Positions 52,671 to 62,200 of a stretch of DNA of 64,000 nucleotides are shown one piece after another (the stretch's first letter is position 1; each line of letters opens with the position of its first letter). The notes under the pieces are model-generated. The model was given only the letters and a program-made list of their open reading frames with translations. It was not told the DNA's origin and made no database searches. Both the position numbers and the translations under genes were made by a program. The stretch lies in assembly GCA_031385005.1 (NCBI GenBank), contig JANNBB010000055.1:62001-126000 (forward strand), read 5' to 3'. The DNA is from JADKIH01 sp031385005 (GTDB lineage Bacteria; Bacteroidota; Bacteroidia; AKYH767-A; 2013-40CM-41-45).

Positions 52671-54770
52671 ATGAGTAGCAATAAAAATTTATTGATTAAC
52701 CGGGATATTAGCTGGCTTTTGTTTAACGACAGAGTTTTACAGGAAGCCGAAGATCCGAGAGTTCCTTTGCTTGAGCGTTTAAGATTTCTGGGTATTTTTT
52801 CAAATAATAGGGATGAATTTTATCGCGTTCGCGTTGCAACAATTCGTCGCATGGAAAAATTTGGCAAGAAGGGTAAAGAAATTATTGGAGCAAATCCAAC
52901 CAAATTATTGGAGGAGATTCAGGAAATTGTTGTTAACCAACAGAAGAAATTCGACAGTCTGTATGCAAAGATTTCCAGAGAGATGAAAAAGGAGAATATT
53001 TTCATTGTAGATGAAAATAATCTGGACGCTATTCAACAGAAGTTTGTGCAGGAATATTTTAACCGTCATGTATCTACATTTCTTATACCGATCATGATTG
53101 AAACAGCTCCGCAATTCCCGTATTTGAAAGATAGAATGATTTATTTGGCAGTAAAAATCACCCGGACCGGACTGGAAAATAAAACAAAATATTCGTTGAT
53201 CGAAGTTCCTACTGATTTTTTACCTCGTTTTTTAGTACTTCCTTCTGCGAATGAAAAAAAGTGTATTATTTTACTGGAGGATATTATCCGTTTTTGTCTT
53301 AAAGATGTGTATTCGATTTTTAAATATGATTCGATCGATGCCTATGCTATCAAAATTACGCGTGATGCTGAATTGGATATCGATACAGATGTATCAAAAA
53401 GTTTGATGGAAAAAATATCGAAGAGCGTCAAACAAAGAAAGAAGGGTTTGCCTGTTCGATTGGTTTATGATGAAAAAATTCCAATGGATTTGCTTGATTT
53501 TATTACCCGTAAAATTAAGTTTAAAGTAAATGAATATTTAATTCCGGGAGGACGCTATCATAACTTCAAAGATTTTATTCAGTTTCCAAGAGTTGGAAGA
53601 AAGGAAGTGTGGTATCGGCCTATTCGTCCCGTTGAGCATCCTCTTTTAAAAGGAGAGAAAAGTTTACTGAGTATCATTCGCAAAAAGGACGTACTCTTAT
53701 CTTTTCCTTATCATTCGTTTAATCATATTATAGATTTATTACGTGAAGCAGCCATCGATCCAAAAGTAACGTCTATAAAAATTACGATGTATCGTGCTGC
53801 CAAAAACAGCAGCATTGTAAACGCATTGGTCAATGCAGTAAGAAATGGTAAACAGGTTACAGCCGTTGTCGAATTGCAGGCAAGGTTCGATGAAGAGACG
53901 AATATTTTTTATGCCGGTAAATTACAGGAAGAAGGTGTTAACGTAATTTTTGGTGTTCCCGGATTAAAGGTTCATTCTAAGTTGTTTTTAATAACTCGAA
54001 AGGAAGAAGGAAAGTCAGTTAATTATGCTTTCATCGGAACCGGCAACTTCAATGAAAATACCGCAAAAATATATACCGACCATGCATTAATTACCGGTAA
54101 AAAGAACATAACTTCCGAAGTTGATAAACTTTTTGGTTTTTATCAGAACAACTACCAAACAGGAAGCTATCATCATTTAATTGTATCACCCTTTAATTCA
54201 AGGAAGCATTTTCTGGATTTAATCAATCATGAAATTAAACGGGCAAAAGACGGAAAGGAAGCCTGGATTGTTCTTAAGATGAATAGTGTTTCGGATGTTG
54301 AAATGATAAATAAATTGTATGAAGCGAGCCAATCAGGCGTTAAGATAAAATTAATCATAAGGGGTATTTGTTCACTCATTCAAGGTCTCACCAATAAGAG
54401 TGAAAACATAGAAGTAATCAGCATTGTAGATAAATTTCTTGAACACAGTCGAATTTTTGTTTTTTGCAATAGTGGGAAGAACAAGTATTTTATTTCATCC
54501 GGCGATTGGCTTCAGCGTAACCTTGATTATCGTTCGGAAGTAACCGTACCCATTCTTGATCCGGAAATTCAAAATGAACTAAAACGTTATCTGATTATGC
54601 AACTTCAAGATAATCTTAAAGCTCGTTTTCTGAATCAACCGGGTAAAGCAAATGCTTATGTCGTTAAACGAAATTTGCCGCAAATCAGCGCACAGAATGA
54701 AATATACAGACTCATTTCTTTAAACCAACTCGGCGTAAATAAACCGAGAGAGTCTTTTTTCGACAAATGA
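52671..54770 (+). CDS. ppk1: Polyphosphate kinase 1
   Basis: 699 residues. 'INRDISWLLFNDRVLQEAEDP' opens the N domain. The catalytic phospho-histidine is His435 in 'GLKVHSKLFLITR', and 'FIGTGNFNENTAKIYTDHALITG' and 'SSGDWLQRNLDYRSEVTVPI' complete the phospholipase-D-like active site. It polymerises the gamma phosphate of ATP into polyphosphate, reversibly. The exopolyphosphatase gene follows 76 nt downstream, so synthesis and breakdown are encoded side by side. Confidence 0.96.
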   Translation: MSSNKNLLINRDISWLLFNDRVLQEAEDPRVPLLERLRFLGIFSNNRDEFYRVRVATIRRMEKFGKKGKEIIGANPTKLLEEIQEIVVNQQKKFDSLYAKISREMKKENIFIVDENNLDAIQQKFVQEYFNRHVSTFLIPIMIETAPQFPYLKDRMIYLAVKITRTGLENKTKYSLIEVPTDFLPRFLVLPSANEKKCIILLEDIIRFCLKDVYSIFKYDSIDAYAIKITRDAELDIDTDVSKSLMEKISKSVKQRKKGLPVRLVYDEKIPMDLLDFITRKIKFKVNEYLIPGGRYHNFKDFIQFPRVGRKEVWYRPIRPVEHPLLKGEKSLLSIIRKKDVLLSFPYHSFNHIIDLLREAAIDPKVTSIKITMYRAAKNSSIVNALVNAVRNGKQVTAVVELQARFDEETNIFYAGKLQEEGVNVIFGVPGLKVHSKLFLITRKEEGKSVNYAFIGTGNFNENTAKIYTDHALITGKKNITSEVDKLFGFYQNNYQTGSYHHLIVSPFNSRKHFLDLINHEIKRAKDGKEAWIVLKMNSVSDVEMINKLYEASQSGVKIKLIIRGICSLIQGLTNKSENIEVISIVDKFLEHSRIFVFCNSGKNKYFISSGDWLQRNLDYRSEVTVPILDPEIQNELKRYLIMQLQDNLKARFLNQPGKANAYVVKRNLPQISAQNEIYRLISLNQLGVNKPRESFFDK

Positions 54771-54846
54771 TTTTATTGTTTGAAAAAAAATAATAAATCT
54801 GAATAATGTATAAGAATTTATCGGTAAATCGTTTTACTTTTAACTC

Positions 54847-55746
54847 ATGCAAGATAATTTGTACAGGTATGCTTCTGTTGATATAGGATCGAATGCTGTT
54901 CGACTTTTGCTTTGCAATGCAGTAGAAGAACATGGCATAATTCATTATAAGAAAAGCGAATTGGTTCGTATTCCTTTGCGACTGGGAGAAGACGTTTTTC
55001 AGTCGGGGAAAATTTCTGAAAAGAAAGCGGATGCTTTTGTTAAAACAATGCATGCTTTTAAATTGCTTATTGACGTCTTTGATCCGATATCCTATCGGGC
55101 TTGTGCAACAGCTTCCTTGCGTGAAGCCGGAAATGGAGATGAACTTGTCAGAAAAATAAAAAAAGATTCAGGTTTACAAATTGAAATTATTTCAGGAAAA
55201 CAGGAAGCAGAACTCATTTATGCCAATCATGTTGAAGAATTGCTGGACAATAAACAAGGCTATTTATATATCGATGTAGGAGGGGGGAGTACAGAATTAA
55301 CTCTGTTTGATAAAGGTGTTGTTGTCAACTCACAGTCCTTCAATATCGGAGCTTTGAGATGGATTAAAGGAAAGGTAACTAAAGAAAGCTGGGAAGGAAT
55401 GAAGGATTGGGTGAGGGAAAACACAGCAGGTCATTATCCTTTAACGGCCATTGGTTCGGGAGGTAACATCAATAAAATCTATAAGATGCTTGAAAGAAAG
55501 GATAAGTCACTTTCATTTATTCGATTAAAGGAACTTTATGATGAAATGAAGGGACATTCTGTTGAAGATCGGATGGAAATATGGCAGCTTAATCAGGATC
55601 GTGCTGATGTTATTGTTCCTGCAGCGAAGATTTACCTGGGGGTGATGAAAGCGGGTGAAATCAGGGAAATAATTGTCCCTCAAATCGGACTGGCAGATGG
55701 AATTATTCATCAATTGCATGAGGATAATGTAAAAGTTCGTCTTTGA
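54847..55746 (+). CDS. ppx: Exopolyphosphatase / guanosine pentaphosphate phosphatase (Ppx/GppA)
   Basis: 299 residues, a short single-module member. The actin-like ATPase folds show 'ASVDIGSNAVRLLLCN' and 'GYLYIDVGGGSTELTLF', then 'TAIGSGGNINKIYKM'. It removes phosphate from polyphosphate ends or from pppGpp; pairing with ppk1 favours polyphosphate. A TACTTTTA -7-like box ends 4 nt before the ATG, but no TTG is properly placed. Confidence 0.9.
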   Translation: MQDNLYRYASVDIGSNAVRLLLCNAVEEHGIIHYKKSELVRIPLRLGEDVFQSGKISEKKADAFVKTMHAFKLLIDVFDPISYRACATASLREAGNGDELVRKIKKDSGLQIEIISGKQEAELIYANHVEELLDNKQGYLYIDVGGGSTELTLFDKGVVVNSQSFNIGALRWIKGKVTKESWEGMKDWVRENTAGHYPLTAIGSGGNINKIYKMLERKDKSLSFIRLKELYDEMKGHSVEDRMEIWQLNQDRADVIVPAAKIYLGVMKAGEIREIIVPQIGLADGIIHQLHEDNVKVRL

Positions 55747-55793
55747 ATGTTGAGTTTTAGGTGTTTCTGAATACGAACAAAAGTCCCTCAATC

Positions 55794-55824
55794 TTTGTTT
55801 TATCTCATTTGACTTCTACCTTTA
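55794..55824 (+). promoter_or_regulatory. Promoter of obgE
   Basis: TTTG 55794-55797, 19-nt spacer, TACCTTTA 55817-55824, then CACA and the ATG at 55829. As with the aro promoter, only four bases separate the -7 box from the start codon. Confidence 0.65.
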
Positions 55825-55828
55825 CACA

Positions 55829-56833
55829 ATGCAATCCAATTTCGTTGATTATGTAAAAATTTGCTGCCGCAGTGGCGCAGGGGGTGCCGGTTCGGTCCAT
55901 TTCCATAGAGATAAAAATACTGCAAAGGGAGGTCCGGATGGCGGTGATGGAGGTAGAGGTGGTCATATTATTTTAAAAGGAAACAAGCAATTGTGGACGT
56001 TGTTGCATCTCAAATACCGCAAACACGTTATTGCAGAAGAAGGAGCAAAGGGTTCGGGAGCTATGAAATCCGGCTCGGATGGTAAGGATGTGATTTTGGA
56101 AGTTCCCATTGGTACCGTAGCAAAAGATTTTGAAAGCGGAGAAACGGTTTTGGAAATTACAGAGGATGGTCAGGAAGTCATTTTTGTACCGGGAGGAAGA
56201 GGAGGAAAGGGTAACAATCATTTTAAAACGTCAACACTACAGACGCCTCGTTTCGCACAGCCCGGTGAGCCCGGAAGAGAAGAATGGAAGGTTTTAGAAT
56301 TAAAAATTTTAGCGGACGTTGGTTTAGTCGGTTTTCCGAATGCAGGGAAGTCGACTTTATTATCGGTTGTAAGCGCCGCAAAACCGGAAATTGCCGATTA
56401 CCCTTTTACAACGCTGGTGCCAAATCTTGGAATTGTCTCTTACAGAAATGACCGGTCATTTGTAATGGCCGACATTCCCGGAATTATTGAAGGCGCGCAT
56501 TTGGGAAAAGGTTTGGGGCTTCGATTTTTAAAGCATATTGAGCGAAATTCCATTTTATTATTTATGATTCCTTGCGATAGTAAAGACATAAAAATGGAAT
56601 ATAAAATACTTGTCAACGAACTCAGACAATTCAACCCTGAGTTGTTAGACAAGTCTTCTATACTTGCGATTACAAAGGTTGATATGTTGGATGCTGAACT
56701 TTTAAAGGAATTAAAGAAGGAATTGCCAAAAGGAATACCTGCGGTATTTATTTCTTCTGTATCCGGATTGGGGATAAGTGAATTGAAAGATTTGGTATGG
56801 GCAGAACTGAATAAAGAAGTTACGAATGCTTGA
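55829..56833 (+). CDS. obgE: GTPase Obg/CgtA
   Basis: 334 residues. The glycine-rich Obg fold covers residues 1-~158 ('CRSGAGGAGSVHFHRDKNTAKGGPDGGDGGRGGHI'), then the G domain with G1 'GFPNAGKST' (168-176), switch 'DYPFTTLVPNLG', 'ADIPGIIEGAHLGKGLGLRFL' and 'TKVDML'. No C-terminal OCT extension is present. Obg acts in 50S subunit assembly and in stress responses. The PAP2 gene begins within its last 8 bp. Confidence 0.96.
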   Translation: MQSNFVDYVKICCRSGAGGAGSVHFHRDKNTAKGGPDGGDGGRGGHIILKGNKQLWTLLHLKYRKHVIAEEGAKGSGAMKSGSDGKDVILEVPIGTVAKDFESGETVLEITEDGQEVIFVPGGRGGKGNNHFKTSTLQTPRFAQPGEPGREEWKVLELKILADVGLVGFPNAGKSTLLSVVSAAKPEIADYPFTTLVPNLGIVSYRNDRSFVMADIPGIIEGAHLGKGLGLRFLKHIERNSILLFMIPCDSKDIKMEYKILVNELRQFNPELLDKSSILAITKVDMLDAELLKELKKELPKGIPAVFISSVSGLGISELKDLVWAELNKEVTNA

Positions 56834-57413
56834 CTTTTTGAAGCGGATTGATGTAGATCTTTTTTTAATCCTGAATAGTCACAACAATTCATTTTTTGAT
56901 TTTTGTTTTTACTGGATTAGTGATAAGTGGATATGGATTCCATTTTACGGTTTTCTACTTTTCTTAGTAATTAAAGAGAAGAAACAACATACGTGGTTTG
57001 TTCTTATTTTTATTGCACTTGCCATTACACTGAGTGATCAAATTTCCAGTGCAATTATTAAAGAGCACATTATGCGTTTAAGACCTTGTCACGACCCTGA
57101 GATTTCTTCGAAGATTCATTTGGTGAATGGTTATTGCGGTGGCACATATGGTTTTGTTTCTTCTCATGCTGCAAATGTTTTTGCGCTTGCTGCTTTTTTT
57201 TCAGGGTTTTTAAAGAATAAATATTCGGGATTATTGAAGGTATTATGGATTTGGGCAGCCATCGTTTCTTATAGCCGAATCTACTTAGGTGTTCATTTTC
57301 CGGGAGATGTTTTGGGAGGAGTATTCGTTGGAGTTTTTAGCGGATTTGTCGCCATTTACGGATATCAAAAACTAATTCATAAATTACCTCAGGATAAATT
57401 TCAAAAGTCTTAA
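56826..57413 (+). CDS. PAP2-family membrane phosphatase
   Basis: 195 residues with about five hydrophobic segments. The three phosphatase motifs are 'KEHIMRLRP' (K-x6-RP), 'SSHAANVFALA' (SxH) and 'SRIYLGVHFPGDVLGG' (SR-x5-H-x3-D). Likely an undecaprenyl-diphosphate or phosphatidate-type phosphatase at the inner-membrane outer face. Overlaps obgE by 8 bp and is followed after 10 nt by the alkaline phosphatase gene. Confidence 0.88.
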   Translation: MLDFLKRIDVDLFLILNSHNNSFFDFCFYWISDKWIWIPFYGFLLFLVIKEKKQHTWFVLIFIALAITLSDQISSAIIKEHIMRLRPCHDPEISSKIHLVNGYCGGTYGFVSSHAANVFALAAFFSGFLKNKYSGLLKVLWIWAAIVSYSRIYLGVHFPGDVLGGVFVGVFSGFVAIYGYQKLIHKLPQDKFQKS

Positions 57414-57423
57414 CAATAAATCT

Positions 57424-59073
57424 ATGAAAATCAGAATTCTTTTCTTCCTTCTCATTGTTTTTTCTTTTTCATTAAGCGCCCAGCAAAAGAAAGAAGTACC
57501 CAATATGCAGGACAACAGTAAGCAACCCAAGTTGGTAGTGGGCATTGTTGTCGATCAGATGCGTTTCGATTATCTGTTTCGCTTTTGGAATAAGTATTCT
57601 GCCGGTGGGTTTCGTCGTTTGGTGAACGAAGGATTTCTTTTTTTGAATGCAAACTTCAACTACATTCCTACCAATACAGCACCCGGACATGCCTGCATTT
57701 ACACAGGTACAACTCCTTCGGTGAATGGAATAATAAATAATGAATGGTATGATCGAAACCAGCGCGCTACTGTTTATTGTGTGGGAGACTCAACTGTAAA
57801 AGCAGTTGGGACAACTTCGATCAGTGGTAAGATGTCGCCGCGAAATTTGCTGACAACAACGGTGACTGATGAATTGCGTTTAGCCAGTAACATGGCATCT
57901 AAAGTTATCGGAATTTCGCTCAAAGACAGAGGCGCCATACTTCCGGCAGGAAACATGGCCAATGCAGCTTATTGGCACGATCCCTATTTGAACAATTGGG
58001 TTACAAGCACCTATTACCTGGATGAGCTTCCGCAATGGGCAATTGAATTTAATAACCGCAAACTTGTCGATACATTATTGGCGCAAAAGTGGACGACGTT
58101 ACTCCCGATAAATCAATACACAGAAAGTTCAGCGGATGATACTAATTATGAAGGATTGTTCACCGGTGAAACCAATCCGGTTTTCCCGCATGATCTGCCT
58201 AAATTAAAAGCGGAAGAAAGTGAATTGATCCGTTCCACACCATTTGGAAATACATATACAAAAGAATTTGCCATAGCGGCTTTGAAAGGGGAGAAATTAG
58301 GTAAAGGAACATCGACAGATTTTCTTGCAGTTAGTTTTTCTTCTACGGATTATGTCGGGCATATGTATGGAACCAATGCAATAGAATTAGAGGACACGTA
58401 TTTGCGTCTTGACAGGGATTTGGAAGCATTGTTAAAATTTCTGGATGAATGGACGGGTAAAGACTATCAGCTTTTTTTAACTGCTGATCACGGAGCGGCA
58501 AACAACCCGATTTTTTCAAAAGATCATAAGATTAAAGCGGGAAGATTTGAAGCTTCAGTTTTATCTGATTCTTTGAAAAAATATATCGGTAAAATATACA
58601 ACACAGATTCACTTATTTTGTCTGCAAGTTCTCACAATATATTTTTGAATCGAAAGTTGATTGACGAGAAGAAGTTAAATTTAAGTGAAGTGCAAGATAA
58701 ATGTGTTGCATTTGTTACCGGGTTCAAAGGAGTTTCGTTGGCACTTAGTGCCACAGAAATGTCGAAGGGATTAAAGAAAATCGGTACTTATTCATTTCTT
58801 CAAAATGGATTTAACATACAGCGATCTGCAGATGTAATGATAGAACTACAGCCGGGTTGGATCAACTGGTATTTAAAAACAGGAACTTCACATGGTACAA
58901 GTTACAGCTATGATACACACGTACCGGTTTTATTTTTCGGAAAAAAAATAAAGCAAGGCAGTTCTGCAATTCCAATCAGCATATGTGATATTGCACCAAC
59001 TGTATCTTCCTTGTTGAACATAGAATTTCCAAGTGGCAATTCCGGCAACTCATTAATTGACTTTTTAAAGTAA
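57424..59073 (+). CDS. PafA-type alkaline phosphatase
   Basis: 549 residues with a signal peptide (1-19, ending LSAQ). Metal and nucleophile motifs are 'VVDQMRFDYLFRFWNKY' (about 43-58), the Thr-containing 'IPTNTAPGHACIYTG' (81-95), 'SSTDYVGHMYG', 'FLTADHGAANNP' and 'SHGTSYSYDTHVPVLFFGK'. The family (nucleotide pyrophosphatase/PafA-like) hydrolyses phosphomonoesters in the periplasm. It ends the obgE-PAP2 string; three phosphate-handling genes lie within 5 kb, together with ppk1 and ppx. Confidence 0.9.
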   Translation: MKIRILFFLLIVFSFSLSAQQKKEVPNMQDNSKQPKLVVGIVVDQMRFDYLFRFWNKYSAGGFRRLVNEGFLFLNANFNYIPTNTAPGHACIYTGTTPSVNGIINNEWYDRNQRATVYCVGDSTVKAVGTTSISGKMSPRNLLTTTVTDELRLASNMASKVIGISLKDRGAILPAGNMANAAYWHDPYLNNWVTSTYYLDELPQWAIEFNNRKLVDTLLAQKWTTLLPINQYTESSADDTNYEGLFTGETNPVFPHDLPKLKAEESELIRSTPFGNTYTKEFAIAALKGEKLGKGTSTDFLAVSFSSTDYVGHMYGTNAIELEDTYLRLDRDLEALLKFLDEWTGKDYQLFLTADHGAANNPIFSKDHKIKAGRFEASVLSDSLKKYIGKIYNTDSLILSASSHNIFLNRKLIDEKKLNLSEVQDKCVAFVTGFKGVSLALSATEMSKGLKKIGTYSFLQNGFNIQRSADVMIELQPGWINWYLKTGTSHGTSYSYDTHVPVLFFGKKIKQGSSAIPISICDIAPTVSSLLNIEFPSGNSGNSLIDFLK

Positions 59074-59157
59074 TTTTCACAACCGATTTACAGCCGTTTA
59101 CCAAAAAAAACAGCTCCAAGTGCCTCAAATTTTCATTTTTGGCTTGTTGAAAAATCG

Positions 59158-59184
59158 TTAGCCAATTAGCTGATTAGCTATTGG
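59158..59184. repeat. Imperfect palindrome related to the aro palindrome
   Basis: TTAGCCAATTAGC begins here; CCAA-TAGCT pairs with AGCTA-TTGG around GATT with one bulged T (59162-59184). It shares its core with the palindrome at 42435-42458, and its right arm provides a TTG at 59181-59183. Confidence 0.6.
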
Positions 59185-59211
59185 TTTTATCTTGTTTTTT
59201 CGTTATTTTTA
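59181..59211 (+). promoter_or_regulatory. Possible promoter of the PKD-repeat protein
   Basis: TTG 59181-59183, 20-nt spacer, TATTTTTA 59204-59211 (the last base differs from TAnnTTTG), ~66 nt before the preferred ATG. Confidence 0.45.
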
Positions 59212-59277
59212 CAAGCTAACGTGAAAATAGTGCCTTCTAATTTTTCTCAAACTTGGATAAATCCAACAAAAAAAACT

Positions 59278-62200
59278 ATGAAAAAACTGTACAACCGGAT
59301 TTTAACATCTATTTTCTCTCTAGTATTCCTTGTTCTTTTTTCTAATGAAGCAAAGGCCAGTCATGCCATGGGTGCGGATATTACCTATCGTTGTCTGGGT
59401 AATAATCAGTATGAAGTCACCATGTCTTTTTACAGAGATTGCTCGGGTATACCTGCTCCATTGACTATGGATCTGCAAATTGATAATACCTGCGGCTTCA
59501 ATGCGATAACAATTTTTCTGAACCCAACACCCGGTAGTCCTACTCAAATTTCTCCTTTATGTCCATCCGCTTTGTCAACTTGCAATGGTGGTTCATTTAC
59601 CGGAATTGAAGAATGGATTTATACAGGAATAGTAACTTTACCAGCGCCATGTGCATCATGGACGTTTTCACATTCAGAGAGCGCTAGAAATGCAGCCATC
59701 ACAACAACCACCGGATTTGGGGATAATTTATTCGTGTATTCAAATTTGAATAACTTGAATGGATTGTGTGATGATTCGCCAACGTTTAGTAACAGGCCGG
59801 TACCTTTTGCTTGTGTTGGTCAGCGTTTTTGTTTCAATCACGGTGCCTTTGATTTGCAAGGTGATTCACTTTCTTATCAGATTATTACTCCAAGAAATGG
59901 ACCAACAGCCGCGGATACAGTAACCTATATTTCACCTTATACAGCATCTCAACCGGTATTATCGAGTCCTCCAATGTCATTCAATCCTGCAACAGGTGAT
60001 TTTTGTATGACACCTACACTAGCAGACGTAACCATATTAGCTATTCTTGTTAACCAATACAGAAATGGTGTTTTAATCGGTCAGGTTGAGCGCGACATCC
60101 AGTTAACAGTTCTTCCCTGCAACAATATTTTACCTTCAGCAACAGGTATAAACGGTAATCCAAGTTTTTCTACTTCTGTTTGTGCCGGCAATCAACTCTG
60201 TTTTAGTATTCGCACGGTTGATCCTAATGTAACTAATACGACTACAATAACCTGGGATAATTCAATTCCCAATGCAACATTTACAACCTATGGCGGGCAA
60301 AGAGACTCAGCGCGTTTTTGCTGGACACCAACTGCTGCTGATATTAGTAATACTCCTTATTGTTTTACTGCAACCGTTTCTGATGATAACTGTCCTTATA
60401 TAGGTATTCAGGTTTATGCCTATTGTATTACTGTTAGAGGAGTAGATCCTGATGCAGGACCAGATCAGACAATTCCTTGCGGGGCCACAGCTAATCTGAA
60501 TGGTTCGGCAACCGGTGGAGATGGTAATTTTGTGTATACGTGGAATCCCGGCTCTGTCGGTAGTCAACAATTGAATGGAGTAGGAGTTGGTGAGTATATA
60601 TTGACGGTTACTTCTGCCGGATGTTCCAATAGTGATACCGTAGATGTACTTGCAGGATTGGGAGTACCTACTGCCAATTTTAATTTTGTTACCAGTTGTG
60701 TGGGTACTCCGGTTACTTTTACAGATAACTCTGTTGTTGTTGGAAGTACAATATCTTCCTGGTCATGGGATTTTGGAGATTTCACCGGGGATAACAATCA
60801 AAATACTTCTCACCAGTATGCATCGAATGGTACTTACACGGTAGTATTAACAGTTTCGACACCAACAGGATGTACAGCGAGTTACTCCCAGCAAGTGACG
60901 ATAAATACCAATGTACCATCTGCTCAATTTTCATCTCCAAGTGTTTGTGACGGAGTTCAAATGAGTTTTACAGATCAATCCACCGGCGGCCCGATTAATT
61001 CATGGGCATGGGATTTTGGTGATGCGGGTAGCGGTTCCAATTCGAGTAATGCTCAAAACCCCAATCATCAGTTTTCAACTTTTGGAAACTATACGGTAAC
61101 GCTTGCTGTAACCAATACAGACGGATGTCAACACCAGATTCAGCAAAATGTTACTGTGAATGCCAATCCTACTATAGTTGTTTCTGATGCAACTATTTGT
61201 GAAGGAGAGCAAGCAACGCTCGATGGTCCTGTAGGTTTTTCAAATTACAGTTGGAGCAATGGCCCGGCAACTCAATCCATTTCAATTTCCCCGATCCTTA
61301 ATACAAATTATACATTAACCGTTACAGATGCCAATGGTTGCACAGGAAGTTATACTGCAATCGTTAACGTAAATGTTATGCCTATTCCCAATGCAGGTTT
61401 AGACCAGACTATTTGTGAAGGAACATTTGCTAACATTGCCGGAAGCGGAACGAATGTGGATAATTGGGTTTGGAATCCTGGAAATATTTCCGGACAAAAC
61501 ATTTCTGTTAATCCTTCAACAACTACAGACTATACTTTAACAGCATCTACCAATGCAGGTTGTGTTGCCACAGATCTAATCAGAGTAAATGTCAATCCAA
61601 TGCCAACAGCTGACGCAGGTGATGATTTAGATCTTTGTAAAGGTGAAACAATAACAATTAATGCAACTACAGGTGGTGGAAATATTGTCTGGATGCCGGG
61701 AAATTTCAATACTCAATCAATAACAGTTACACCGGGAATAACAACAACTTATACAGTGACTATCAGCGATGCTATTGGTTGTTCAGGTAGCGATGACATT
61801 ACAGTTGTTGTCAATGATATTCCAAATGCATTGTATAACAGTTCAGGATCTGTTTGCGAAGATAATCCGGTTACTTTTAACGATCAATCCAATATCGGAT
61901 GGGGGGCAATCAATTCCTGGAATTGGGATTTCGGAAATAATATTTCTTCGTCAGTTCAGAATCCGACAATACCTTTCAGTGCTCCGGGTAATTACAATGT
62001 TACTTTAATCGTGCGATCAGATGGTGGGTGCGCGGATACCATTACACAAGCTTTAAACATCTGGGCTCGTCCGGTTGCTTCGTTTTTGCATACCAATGTT
62101 TGTGAAGGCAATCCGATTAGTTTTTCAAATACTTCATTCATTAGCGATGCATCTCCTTTAAATTACTCCTGGAATCTGGGCGATAATACATCTTCAAACA

